Part shown: positions 1-6,797 of the stretch, piece after piece
Position numbering within the stretch: the stretch's first letter is position 1
How the letters are laid out: the number at the start of each line of letters is the position of its first letter
From: Butyrivibrio sp.
Lineage (GTDB): Bacteria > Bacillota_A > Clostridia > Lachnospirales > Lachnospiraceae
Reading direction: 5' to 3'
NCBI RefSeq assembly: GCF_024699075.1
Contig: NZ_JAILQF010000189.1
Coordinates: 1 to 9,290, forward strand
Length of the DNA stretch: 9,290 bases
Notes under the pieces: model-generated
The model's input: only the letters and a program-made list of their open reading frames with translations
The model's database searches: none
Told to the model about the DNA's origin: nothing
Translations under genes and position numbers: made by a program

Positions 1-11
1 CTCACTTACTT

Positions 12-25
12 ATCATCCTTTCTCC
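12..25 (-). promoter_or_regulatory. Ribosome-site-like stretch for a leftward gene beyond the left edge
   Basis: Reading leftward, GGAG (22-25) and AAGG (17-20) form a purine-rich ribosome-site-like stretch about 100 bases downstream of a promoter-like sequence. The only ATG near it (14-16) meets a stop after four codons, so it is not a credible start. The real start, possibly GTG at 3-5 or a codon outside the window, cannot be fixed. The next gene's identity is unknown. Confidence 0.3.
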
Positions 26-125
26 AAAAACTAAAGTTCTCTAAAAAAAGGTTTCCAAATAAGTATATCGGCATGTATATTTCAGAATTAATATTTCAGC
101 TTATAGCTTTTATTTATATACTAAA

Positions 126-155
126 ATTATACCACGAAATAAATTCCGATGTTTT
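126..155 (-). promoter_or_regulatory. Possible leftward promoter with extended -10
   Basis: On the minus strand the stretch TGGTATAAT (126-134) is a perfect extended -10 (TG-n-TATAAT). The -35 region is poor: the best fit is AAAACA at 150-155 with an 18 base spacer. This suits an extended -10 promoter that depends little on -35. It would drive the gene beyond the left edge and not xpt, since it lies downstream of xpt. The whole 1-237 stretch is very A/T-rich, so a chance match is possible. Confidence 0.4.
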
Positions 156-183
156 GATCATGAATGTCGAATTATAATCTCTT

Positions 184-239
184 GATTACGGAATTACGAT
201 ATCTTATTACTGATCATCTAATTAAGATTTCTTATTACT
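184..239 (-). repeat. 28 bp imperfect direct repeat, two copies, starting in the xpt stop codon
   Basis: Two adjacent 28 base units (212-239 and 184-211) agree at 22 of 28 positions. Both begin with AGTAATAAGA on the minus strand and both end in ATC. The first unit begins inside the TAG stop of xpt, so each unit carries in-frame-like TAG/TAA triplets. No strong rho-independent terminator is visible in 1-237; only short A/T hairpins are seen. Confidence 0.5.
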
Positions 240-813
240 AATTTCTGAATGTAATGCCCTTTTCCTCGTCCATAGCATCTACAATTGCAAGTGAAGTTAC
301 ATCGAAACCAGCGCCGCGAAGTCTTGCGCCTCCATCCTGGAAGCCCTTCTCAATCGCGATTCCAATGCCTTCAACTTTAGCTCCTGCCTGATTACAGATG
401 TCAATAAGTCCGTTCATGGCTTTACCTACCGCAAGGAAGTCATCAACAAGAAGAACCTTATCCTCTGATGAAAGGAATTTCTTGGACAGTGTAACATTAT
501 AATCCCTGTCATAGGTAAAGGAATGAACAACTGATGTATAAAGGTCTCCATCAAGGTTTCTGCTCTTTGCCTTCTTGGCAAAAACTACAGGAACATGAAA
601 ATACTGTGCTGTCATGCAGGCAATTGCAATACCTGATGCTTCAACAGTGAGAACCTTAGTGATACCCTTATCCTTATATTTTTCATAAAAAGCCTTACCA
701 ACCTGATCCAGAAGATCAACGTCAAGCTGATGATTTAAAAAGCTGTCTACCTTTAGTATATTTCCTGCCCTGACCTGTCCGTCTGATGCAATACGTTCTT
801 CCAGAAAATTCAT
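238..813 (-). CDS. xpt: Xanthine phosphoribosyltransferase
   Basis: This 191 aa protein resembles Bacillus subtilis Xpt (194 aa) over its whole length. Xpt converts xanthine and PRPP to XMP in the cytoplasm as a purine salvage step. Visible signs are the N-terminal KVDSFLNHQ block (residues 21-29), the VEASGIA block (57-63), and the type I PRPP-binding loop [13 protein letters not shown] (120-132) with the paired acidic residues D124-D125. The [11 protein letters not shown] block lies near 149-159. The ATG at 811-813 is preceded by AAAGGAG at good spacing, just after the tetR stop; the 13 base gap makes co-transcription with tetR near certain. In Bacillus xpt normally sits with a xanthine permease under a purine riboswitch and PurR. 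Here it is at the end of a nucleoside ABC-importer cluster, and I see no purine riboswitch. The PRPP loop has Val where B. subtilis has Asn (FLANG), a minor change. Confidence 0.95.
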   Translation of the reverse strand: MNFLEERIASDGQVRAGNILKVDSFLNHQLDVDLLDQVGKAFYEKYKDKGITKVLTVEASGIAIACMTAQYFHVPVVFAKKAKSRNLDGDLYTSVVHSFTYDRDYNVTLSKKFLSSEDKVLLVDDFLAVGKAMNGLIDICNQAGAKVEGIGIAIEKGFQDGGARLRGAGFDVTSLAIVDAMDEEKGITFRN

Positions 814-826
814 GTCTGTTCTCCTT

Positions 827-1420
827 TTATTTCATGTATGGCTTAACCATATTTAAAATAAGCTCTCTGCTTGTTGCAAAGTATTCTGCCATATTAATAT
901 TTTTTTCATCAATAAGATACTGAATTGTAAAGCCCTCAAGCATTGATACATACTGGGCAGGAAGAATCGTCTTAAGATTCTCGGGAAGATCCGGTACATA
1001 TTTTTCCAAAACTTCTCTGATCTCCTGTCTCCAAAGATTATAAGACTCTGCAAAACGTTCTCTGGTATCTTCATCAGTTCTGCTCTGAACCCAGAAATCC
1101 ATTTCAGCGTGATTATATTCAGGGAAGTTCTTAAGAAGATTCTCTTCATTTTTGGAAAAGACTTCAAGAGCTGACTCCAAAGTATCTTCAGTATTTTCAC
1201 GAAGTTCCTCACGAAGCTTTGGGAAAATATCAAGTATCCTCTTCTGCATAGCTACAAGAATCTCTTCCTTGGTCTTGTAGTAATAAAGGACATTAGACTG
1301 AAGCATATCAGCTTCTTTGGCTATAAGACTTATTCTTGTTCCGCTTATAGTATGTGACTCGATAACTCTGAGTGTAGCATCAAGTATTTTTTCCTCATTA
1401 TTTTTTTCAATATTCTTCAT
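827..1420 (-). CDS. TetR/AcrR-family transcriptional regulator
   Basis: This 197 aa protein has the usual TetR-family size and layout. An N-terminal three-helix DNA-binding domain spans about residues 8-55. The helix-turn-helix runs from [10 protein letters not shown] (30-39) to the recognition helix and the [11 protein letters not shown] signature (45-55). The rest is an all-helical ligand and dimerisation domain with no recognisable ligand motif; its end ([17 protein letters not shown], 156-172) loosely resembles BetI-type C-terminal domains. The ATG at 1418-1420 has AAAGGA about seven bases upstream. It lies 73 bases after the second permease gene and 13 before xpt. From this placement I infer that it controls the nucleoside importer and xpt and senses a purine or nucleoside. 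The two TTTGAAC-N4-GTTCAAA palindromes upstream of the lipoprotein gene are the natural targets. Only a half-site-like TTTGTTCA (plus strand, around 1420-1427) lies at its own start. The ligand is unknown. Confidence 0.9.
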   Translation of the reverse strand: MKNIEKNNEEKILDATLRVIESHTISGTRISLIAKEADMLQSNVLYYYKTKEEILVAMQKRILDIFPKLREELRENTEDTLESALEVFSKNEENLLKNFPEYNHAEMDFWVQSRTDEDTRERFAESYNLWRQEIREVLEKYVPDLPENLKTILPAQYVSMLEGFTIQYLIDEKNINMAEYFATSRELILNMVKPYMK

Positions 1421-1493
1421 TTGTTCATCCTTTTCTTTTCAAGGTCAGTCTCTGAATGAGAATCATATTATCTGCGACAATTTAATCTGTAAG

Positions 1494-2477
1494 TTATCTA
1501 TCCTCACGGAAGTAGGATTTTCCAAGAGCTGACGGTGGCTGATTTTCCGGCTTATTACGTTTACTTGTAAGGACCAGAACTACAATAGTAACAACATAAG
1601 GGAGCATCTTAACAAGCTCAGATGTAGCTCTTGTAAGTCCTGGGATATAAATATACAAAACGTATAATGCACCAAAAACAAGTGATCCCCATATAGCATT
1701 TGTAGGATTCCACAAAGCAAGGATTACAAGTGCTATAGCAAGCCATCCTCTGTCACCAAATCCATTATTGGACCATGTACCGTGAAGATATTCCATTACA
1801 AAATATAATCCGCCAAGACCTGCGATCATGGCACCTACAATTGTAGATACGTATTTATTGGTATTAACATTAATACCTGCCGCATCTGCTACAGCGGGAT
1901 CTTCACCAACAGCGATAAGGTTAAGTCCTTTTCTTGTTTTGGTCAAAAACCAGGTAACAATAATAGCTATAACAATTGAAAGATATGTCAAAAAACCATA
2001 CGAAAATAATAATTTACCTATAACAGGTATATTTCTTAAAGTAGCAGGAAGAAATGCTCCAAAGCCCTCTGCTGTACTAGCTACAGAAATCTGGCCTACA
2101 CCACCGGCAAGCTTTGAAAGTGATCCACCAAAGAAATTACCAAATCCAACACCAAATGTAGTAAGAGCAAGACCTACAACATTCTGATTGGATCTAAGTG
2201 TTACTGTAAGAAAACTGTATATAAGTCCGCCAAGTCCGCTTGCAACAAGTGCTGCAAGAAGCGCTATTATGACTCCAACAATAGTTGAAGGGTTCTTGGC
2301 TGAGTTTTCATAAAGAAAGGCACCCATAAGTCCTGAAATACCGCCCATGTACATAATACCCGGGATTCCAAGATTAAGATTACCTGATTTTTCTGTAATA
2401 ATCTCTCCTGTTGCACCAAATAAAAGCGGAACTGCCTGTCCTATTGCTGCAACCAAAAATGTTAGAAGAAGTGTCAT
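1494..2477 (-). CDS. Nucleoside ABC transporter, permease 2 (NupQ/YufQ type)
   Basis: This 327 aa integral membrane protein belongs to the BPD_transp_2 family (COG1079 type), one of two permeases of BmpA-type nucleoside importers. Family marks are the N-terminal block GEIITEKSGNLNLGIPGIMY (24-43), the cytoplasmic loop GEDPAVADAAGINV (191-204), and the tail QPPSALGKSYFRE (313-325), close to the typical end of YufQ-like proteins. Hydrophobic stretches suggest about eight to ten membrane segments. The start ATG (2475-2477) overlaps the stop of the preceding permease gene as ATGA, a four base overlap, and AGGAGG lies seven bases upstream. Translational coupling is likely. It should pair with permease 1 in a heterodimeric channel driven by the ATPase. 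The substrate is inferred as a purine nucleoside from family and context; other BMP systems carry riboflavin or sugars. Confidence 0.93.
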   Translation of the reverse strand: MTLLLTFLVAAIGQAVPLLFGATGEIITEKSGNLNLGIPGIMYMGGISGLMGAFLYENSAKNPSTIVGVIIALLAALVASGLGGLIYSFLTVTLRSNQNVVGLALTTFGVGFGNFFGGSLSKLAGGVGQISVASTAEGFGAFLPATLRNIPVIGKLLFSYGFLTYLSIVIAIIVTWFLTKTRKGLNLIAVGEDPAVADAAGINVNTNKYVSTIVGAMIAGLGGLYFVMEYLHGTWSNNGFGDRGWLAIALVILALWNPTNAIWGSLVFGALYVLYIYIPGLTRATSELVKMLPYVVTIVVLVLTSKRNKPENQPPSALGKSYFREDR

Positions 2478-3583
2478 GCTGCATCCTCCTCGTTCTTCTT
2501 GACTTTAACCTTATATTTGATGAAGAATTCACATCCAATAAGGAAGAAGATAATAATACCAGTGATAATATCTGATGCATTCTCGTTAAGACCATACTGG
2601 GAAGCGATCTGAATCGCACCCTGCTGCATGAACACAAGAAATGCAGAAACAAGTAGCATTCCAAGAGGATTAAGATTGGCCATCCATGCAACAATGATTG
2701 CTGTAAATCCTCTTCCACCTGCAGTAGATGTAGAAATTGTATGGCTGGCACCACTTACGATAACAGCACCTGCAATACCGCATATTCCTGCAGATATGAC
2801 CATTGTACGGATAACAACCTTCTGTACATTGATACCGGCATAGTTGGCTGTATTATGGCTTTCACCAACTACAGCAACCTCATAACCATGCTTTGTATAC
2901 TTCATGTATACAGACATCACAATTGTAATAACAGCGACGATTATTATATTAAGAGTATAATCTGATCCAAATATCTTAGGAAACCATCCACCCTTATTTG
3001 CAGAATTGATAATACCAACAGAGTTTGATCCTGAAGGATTCTCCCAGAATACGATAAGGAAGGTAATTATCTGCATTGCAACATAGTTGAGCATCAGGGT
3101 AAAAAGTGACTCATTGGTATTAAAATGAGCCTTGAAAAATGCAGGCAAGAATCCCCATATGATACCTGCACAGGCAGATGCTATTAAAATAAGTATTATA
3201 AGAAGCACATTAGGAAGACTTCCCTGATATATCATGAGCGCAGCAGCTGCTGCTCCTCCCATGAGAATCTGACCCTCTGCTCCAAGATTCCAGAATCTCA
3301 TCTTAAATGCAGGCATAAGACCCACACCTATTAGTAAAAGAACTACAGTCTCTCTTACAGTAACCCATATACGACGTCTGGATCCTACTGCGCCGTCAAC
3401 TATTCCTGAGTACACGTTAAGTGGATTCTCACCCGTAATTCCTACTATAACAACTGCACATACAATGAGAGCCATAAGTACTGCTATAAGTCTTATAACC
3501 CAGGCTTTCCAGGTAGCAATAGAGTCACGCTTTGTAAGGTGCAGAGCAATTTGTGATGATTTTTTATTATTATAGCGTTCCAT
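2474..3583 (-). CDS. Nucleoside ABC transporter, permease 1 (NupP/YufP type)
   Basis: This 369 aa integral membrane protein is the larger permease of a BmpA-type importer (BPD_transp_2 family, COG4603 type). It has a basic N-terminal tail (about 25 residues), a first membrane segment near 27-50, and the family block FKMRFWNLGAEGQILMGG (93-110). The conserved NTNESLFTLMLNYVA block (155-169) and VVGESHNTANYAGINV (238-253) resemble the coupling loop that contacts the ATPase. About eight to ten hydrophobic spans are visible, ending in a charged Lys/Glu tail. The start ATG shares one base with the ATPase stop (TAATG), with AGGAG just upstream, so the two are very probably translationally coupled. 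It shares the transport role of permease 2 and is not redundant with it: both are expected in one complex. Confidence 0.93.
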   Translation of the reverse strand: MERYNNKKSSQIALHLTKRDSIATWKAWVIRLIAVLMALIVCAVVIVGITGENPLNVYSGIVDGAVGSRRRIWVTVRETVVLLLIGVGLMPAFKMRFWNLGAEGQILMGGAAAAALMIYQGSLPNVLLIILILIASACAGIIWGFLPAFFKAHFNTNESLFTLMLNYVAMQIITFLIVFWENPSGSNSVGIINSANKGGWFPKIFGSDYTLNIIIVAVITIVMSVYMKYTKHGYEVAVVGESHNTANYAGINVQKVVIRTMVISAGICGIAGAVIVSGASHTISTSTAGGRGFTAIIVAWMANLNPLGMLLVSAFLVFMQQGAIQIASQYGLNENASDIITGIIIFFLIGCEFFIKYKVKVKKNEEDAA

Positions 3584-5115
3584 TAAACTCCTGCCTTTCT
3601 GGCACCTGTCATGTACATACCGATTTCTTCTTTTGTAGCTTTCTTGGCATCAACAATGCCGCTAACCCTGCCTTCGCATAGAACAAGTATTCTGTCGCAA
3701 AGCTGCAGAAGTACGTCAAGATCTTCACCAACGCACATTACAGCTACTCCCTTTTCTTTCTGTTCATTAAGAAGGTTATAAATAGTATAGGAAGAGGTAA
3801 TATCAAGACCTCTTACAGGATATGCAACCATTAATACATTGGGATTAAGAGCTATCTCTCGACCTACAAGTATCTTCTGAACATTACCACCTGAAAGTCT
3901 TCTTACAGGAGTATTGATATCAGGAGTTGCAACTTCAAGCTTATCAACAATTCTCTTCGCAAGCTTTTTAGGTGTCTTTCTGTCTGTAAAGATCTTACTT
4001 GTACCAGCTCTGTAACTTCTGATCATCATATTATCAGCAAGATCCATAGAGCCTACAAGTCCCATTCCAAGTCTGTCTTCAGGAACAAATGAAAGACTGA
4101 TCTTGAGATTCTGGATCTCTCTGACTGATTTCTCAGAGAGCTTTTCAACCTTAGCGTTATCAGGCGGATAATAAAGAATCTCTCCGCTGTCTACTTTCTG
4201 TATACCTGCTATTGTTTCAAGAAGCTCCTTTTGGCCATTGCCAGAGACTCCTGCAATTCCAAGAATCTCACCACTATTAGCTTCAAATGAGATATTCTTG
4301 AGAATAGAAAGACCTTCACTGTTTCTGACAGTAACACCTCTCACCTCAATACGCTTCTCACTCTTTTGGGGCTCACTTCTTTGAATATTAAGTTCAACCT
4401 TCTGACCTACCATAAGCTCAGTAAGAGATTCAACAGTGGCATTCTTGGTTTCTACAACGCCTTCACATTTACCCTTACGAAGAACGGCAACACGATCAGA
4501 GATCTCAAGAACTTCATTAAGCTTATGAGTAATTATGATGATAGACTTTCCAAGAAGCTTCATCTTTTTAAGAACAGCAAAAAGACGTTCTGTTTCCTGA
4601 GGTGTAAGGACCGCAGTCGGCTCATCAAAAATAAGAATATCTGCACCTCTGTACAAAACCTTTACAATCTCTACGATCTGTTTCTCAGAGACAGACATAT
4701 TATATATTTTCTCAGCAGGTGTAAGGTCAAAGCCATACTTGCTTACAAGCGCATCAACCTCCTGATTGATCGTCTTCATATCAAGCTTTATAGCGCCATC
4801 AAGACCCAGAATAATATTCTGAGCAGCTGTAAGTTTATCTATAAGCTTGAAATGCTGGTGAATCATTCCTATTCCAAGTTCAAACGCATCCTTGGGACAT
4901 GTAATTGAGACTTCTGTGCCATTAATAAGAATCTGACCCTCATCCGGATAGTATATACCTGAAAGCATATTCATAAGAGTTGTCTTACCGCTTCCATTTT
5001 CGCCAAGAATAGAGAGAATCTCGCCCTTTTTGAGGGCGAGATCTACCTGATTATTAGCAACTATACTACCAAAGCGCTTTGTAACACCTTTAAGTTCTAT
5101 TGCATAATTATCCAT
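3583..5115 (-). CDS. Nucleoside ABC transporter, two-domain ATP-binding protein (NupO/YufO type)
   Basis: This 510 aa cytoplasmic protein has two fused ABC domains and powers the two permeases. Domain 1 (about 1-245) has Walker A GENGSGKTT (38-46), Q-loop Gln87, Walker B ILIFDEP (160-166) and H-loop His197. Its signature stretch is SVSEKQ (141-146), away from the LSGGQ norm. Domain 2 (about 255-510) has a degenerate Walker A, GVSGNGQKE (289-297), lacking the Lys-Thr/Ser pair. It keeps a normal LSGGN signature (407-411), but its Walker B region VLMVAYPVRGLD (427-438) lacks the catalytic Asp-Glu pair. One degenerate ATP site is usual in the RbsA/YufO-like family, so hydrolysis should rest on the domain 1 Walker motifs with the domain 2 signature. 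The start ATG (5113-5115) has AGGAT about seven bases upstream. It follows the lipoprotein gene after 183 bases that hold repeated hairpins. Confidence 0.95.
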   Translation of the reverse strand: MDNYAIELKGVTKRFGSIVANNQVDLALKKGEILSILGENGSGKTTLMNMLSGIYYPDEGQILINGTEVSITCPKDAFELGIGMIHQHFKLIDKLTAAQNIILGLDGAIKLDMKTINQEVDALVSKYGFDLTPAEKIYNMSVSEKQIVEIVKVLYRGADILIFDEPTAVLTPQETERLFAVLKKMKLLGKSIIIITHKLNEVLEISDRVAVLRKGKCEGVVETKNATVESLTELMVGQKVELNIQRSEPQKSEKRIEVRGVTVRNSEGLSILKNISFEANSGEILGIAGVSGNGQKELLETIAGIQKVDSGEILYYPPDNAKVEKLSEKSVREIQNLKISLSFVPEDRLGMGLVGSMDLADNMMIRSYRAGTSKIFTDRKTPKKLAKRIVDKLEVATPDINTPVRRLSGGNVQKILVGREIALNPNVLMVAYPVRGLDITSSYTIYNLLNEQKEKGVAVMCVGEDLDVLLQLCDRILVLCEGRVSGIVDAKKATKEEIGMYMTGARKAGV

Positions 5116-5298
5116 AATAATCCTACTTTTTATAAAGTCTTATGTTCTGGTTTAAAACCAATGATCATTATTACTATTTGTATATATGACCATGTATGTC
5201 TTTATATAAGACAGTTTTTATAATGTAAATGATCATGTATGCCTTTTATAAGACATTTTTCTATAATATTTTGTAAAAAATCCAAGGAACACTTTCTA
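5116..5298 (-). other. Intercistronic region with hairpins between lipoprotein and ATPase genes
   Basis: The 183 bases are A/T-rich and hold no gene. Besides the 42 base repeat described separately, the minus strand carries short palindromes: AATGATCATT, GGTTTTAAAACC, and ACTTT-ATAA-AAAGT just ahead of the ATPase ribosome site. No hairpin has the long T-run of a full terminator. In many importer operons such a region lets the binding-protein mRNA accumulate above the rest. That role is inferred here. Confidence 0.45.
5179..5255 (-). repeat. Two-copy imperfect direct repeat, 42 bp period, each copy with a small hairpin
   Basis: On the minus strand two units begin 42 bases apart, at 5255 and 5213. 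Both start with TGTCTTATA and share the core CATACATGRTCAT. In the second unit TGTCTT pairs with AAGACA (5197-5213, 5 base loop). In the first, TGTCTT pairs with AAGGCA through one G-U pair. Pairing is kept while the sequence differs, which hints at an RNA-level role such as mRNA stabilisation or partial attenuation. Confidence 0.55.
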
Positions 5299-6561
5299 TC
5301 AGTTAGCGTTAGATGTGATTCCATCAATGATGATGTCAAATGCAGGAGCTGCTGCAAGCTCTGACTCATGGAAATATCCGTCAGATACATAATCAGCATA
5401 CTTAGCATAATCTCCGCCTTCAGCGATTGCATCTTCAAGAGACTTGCCACCTACTGTGAATGTGCTTGTATCAAATACATGAAGAGATCCGTCTTTAAGA
5501 GCAGCTTCAACTTCAGCTACCTTCTCGGCTGTACCTTCTGCTACTGCTGCATCATTAAGAGTTGTAATAGCTACAGCACCTTCGTTGTAACCAGCTGTCC
5601 AGTCTGTAGGCATTGACTCGCCGTTAAGAACTGCTTCAACTGCATATGTGTAGTAAACACCCCAGTTATTAGTTGCAGATGTAAGTGCACATGTAGGAGC
5701 TACTGTTGTCATATCTACGTTATAACCTACGCAAGGAACGCCTGCAGACTCACATGCTGTAGGAGCACCTGTTGTATCAGCGTGCTGGCTCATAAGTACG
5801 CATCCGTCAGCGATAAGCTGTGTTGCAACTTCACCTTCTGCTGTCATATCAGCCCAGCTGTTTGTATACTGAACTTCCATTGTAGCTGAAGGACATACAG
5901 ATGTTACACCAAGATAGAATGATGTGAAACCGGAAACAACTTCTGCATAAGGATAAGCTCCAACATAACCAACCTTAGCAGCATCCTCTGTGATAGTGCC
6001 TGCAGCGATCATCTCGTTAAGCTTGAGACCTGCAACAACACCTGATACATATCTTGATTCATAGATGTTATCAAAATAGTTGTGGAAATTGGAAAGACCT
6101 GAAGACGCAGCCTGATAACCTGTAGCATGGCAGAACTCAATTTCAGGATACTCAGCAGCTACCTGCATAAGATATGACTCATGACCAAAGCTTGTAGCAA
6201 ATACAATATTGCAGCCCTGATCTACCATATCTTCTGCAGCATCTGTACAAGACTCATCTTCAGGAACAAGTGTCTTCTCAATAACCTGCTCATCAGAGAT
6301 TCCAAGAGCTGCCTGCATCTGATCGATACCTTCCATGTGAGCAGCTGTATATCCTTCGTTCTCATCTCCTATGTAGATGATACCGATCTTGATATCGGAA
6401 GCTGAAATAGCTGTACCTTCAGCTGCAGCTTCTGTATTATCAGCTGTAGTATTTTCTGTGTTAGTGCCTTCATCAGTTGTAGCATTTGATGATCCGCAGC
6501 CTGCGAGCATAGAAACGCAAGTAGCTGCTGCAAGAACAGTGCTTAAAAATTTCTTCTTCAT
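5299..6561 (-). CDS. BMP-family substrate-binding lipoprotein (nucleoside importer, NupN/YufN/PnrA type)
   Basis: This 420 aa protein is the extracytoplasmic receptor of the ABC importer. It begins with a lipoprotein signal peptide: MKKK, a hydrophobic stretch, then the lipobox LAGC with Cys22 as the lipidated residue. A Ser/Thr/Glu/Asn-rich, low-complexity linker follows (about 23-55). The BMP (Bmp/PnrA-like) domain starts at KIGIIYIGD (58-66) and includes the conserved FATSFGHESY block (121-130), with hinge and ligand lobes continuing to the C-terminus. Known members bind purine nucleosides, and the xpt neighbour supports this; the ligand itself is inferred. An in-frame TTG at 6637-6639 would extend the protein, but the ATG at 6559-6561 is correct: it has AAGGGAG six bases upstream and gives a clean signal peptide directly from Met1. 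The promoter, leader structures and paired palindromes lie upstream. It is the first gene of the transporter cluster. Confidence 0.95.
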   Translation of the reverse strand: MKKKFLSTVLAAATCVSMLAGCGSSNATTDEGTNTENTTADNTEAAAEGTAISASDIKIGIIYIGDENEGYTAAHMEGIDQMQAALGISDEQVIEKTLVPEDESCTDAAEDMVDQGCNIVFATSFGHESYLMQVAAEYPEIEFCHATGYQAASSGLSNFHNYFDNIYESRYVSGVVAGLKLNEMIAAGTITEDAAKVGYVGAYPYAEVVSGFTSFYLGVTSVCPSATMEVQYTNSWADMTAEGEVATQLIADGCVLMSQHADTTGAPTACESAGVPCVGYNVDMTTVAPTCALTSATNNWGVYYTYAVEAVLNGESMPTDWTAGYNEGAVAITTLNDAAVAEGTAEKVAEVEAALKDGSLHVFDTSTFTVGGKSLEDAIAEGGDYAKYADYVSDGYFHESELAAAPAFDIIIDGITSNAN

Positions 6562-6567
6562 AATAAT

Positions 6568-6574
6568 CTCCCTT
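6568..6574 (-). promoter_or_regulatory. Ribosome binding site that fixes the lipoprotein start
   Basis: AAGGGAG on the minus strand lies six bases before ATG 6559-6561. The upstream in-frame TTG has no comparable site. The site follows directly after a leader hairpin (6577-6591), so its access could be changed by leader folding. Confidence 0.8.
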
Positions 6575-6633
6575 TTGCACAAGCTATGTGCTTTAAATGA
6601 AAATAGATTCGCCTCCCCCTTATGAGGGTGCAA
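6575..6633 (-). promoter_or_regulatory. Leader segment with two competing pairings next to the ribosome site
   Basis: In the lipoprotein mRNA leader, GCACA pairs with TGTGC (6577-6591, 5 base loop). The same 3' arm bases can instead pair as GTGCAA (6575-6580) with the upstream TTGCAC (6628-6633). The two pairings exclude each other and end at the ribosome site. A four base CCCT/AGGG hairpin lies between (6617-6628). It fits no riboswitch class I recognise, and stems this short can arise by chance. Confidence 0.3.
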
Positions 6634-6653
6634 GTTCAATAATCCTCAAAATT

Positions 6654-6684
6654 CAAAATCGAATTCACTGGGAATTCGATTTCG
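6654..6684 (-). promoter_or_regulatory. Long leader hairpin (13 bp stem) upstream of the lipoprotein gene
   Basis: Arms 6654-6666 and 6672-6684 form a 13 base stem with one G-U pair around a five base loop. At DNA level the inner AAATCGAATTC arms are an exact 11 bp inverted repeat. A flanking CCTC/GAGG pair can extend the stem across an internal loop. It lies roughly 20-50 bases into the transcript. The U content after it is interrupted, so it is not a clear terminator; it could be a transcript-stabilising 5' hairpin, an attenuator or an operator for another regulator. Confidence 0.6.
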
Positions 6685-6708
6685 CTTAGAGGTTGTTATT
6701 ACTTTATC

Positions 6709-6737
6709 AATATAAATACATTAGCTTTTATTGTCAA
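6709..6737 (-). promoter_or_regulatory. Sigma-A-type promoter of the nucleoside importer cluster
   Basis: On the minus strand a perfect -35 TTGACA (6732-6737) and a -10 TATATT (6709-6714, five of six) are separated by exactly 17 bases. Transcription would start near 6702 and give a leader of about 140 nt before the lipoprotein ATG. It is the best promoter in the window, lying six bases downstream of the nearer palindrome. Confidence 0.8.
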
Positions 6738-6743
6738 TGGATT

Positions 6744-6761
6744 TTTGAACGACTGTTCAAA
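6744..6761. promoter_or_regulatory. Palindromic operator 1 (TTTGAAC-N4-GTTCAAA), probable TetR-family site
   Basis: This is a perfect 7 bp inverted repeat with a four base spacer (GACT). It is centred about 50 bases upstream of the predicted transcription start and ends six bases before the -35. TGAAC-N4-GTTCA is typical of TetR-family operators, and a TetR gene lies in this cluster. GAAC-N4-GTTC is also the core of Gram-positive LexA boxes, so LexA is an alternative. No direct binding data can be read from sequence. Confidence 0.65.
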
Positions 6762-6797
6762 CAAATTTTTAAGACAGATTTAGAAATTTTTTATTAA

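Noticed and set aside
1421..1493. Separate promoter for tetR-xpt in the gap after permease 2
   Set aside because: TAATAT and TATGAT -10-like hexamers exist, but no acceptable -35 lies at 16-18 bases from either, and no full operator is present. Read-through from the importer genes is simpler.
4366..4908. Plus-strand open frame of 180 codons inside the ATPase gene
   Set aside because: It is antisense to a clearly conserved ABC domain, shows no family resemblance and has no ribosome site; it is a shadow frame.
5161..5240. Recurrent TGATCA palindromes in several gaps
   Set aside because: They also occur near 155 and 212, but six base palindromes are expected at this frequency in A/T-rich gaps and the spacing is irregular.
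6562..6639. N-terminal extension of the lipoprotein from an in-frame TTG
   Set aside because: It would bury the signal peptide 26 residues inside; the ATG at 6559-6561 has a good ribosome site and starts the signal peptide directly.
6562..6702. Purine (guanine) riboswitch in the lipoprotein leader, expected near purine genes
   Set aside because: The three-way junction core sequences and closing stem of the purine aptamer are not visible; only simple hairpins are seen.
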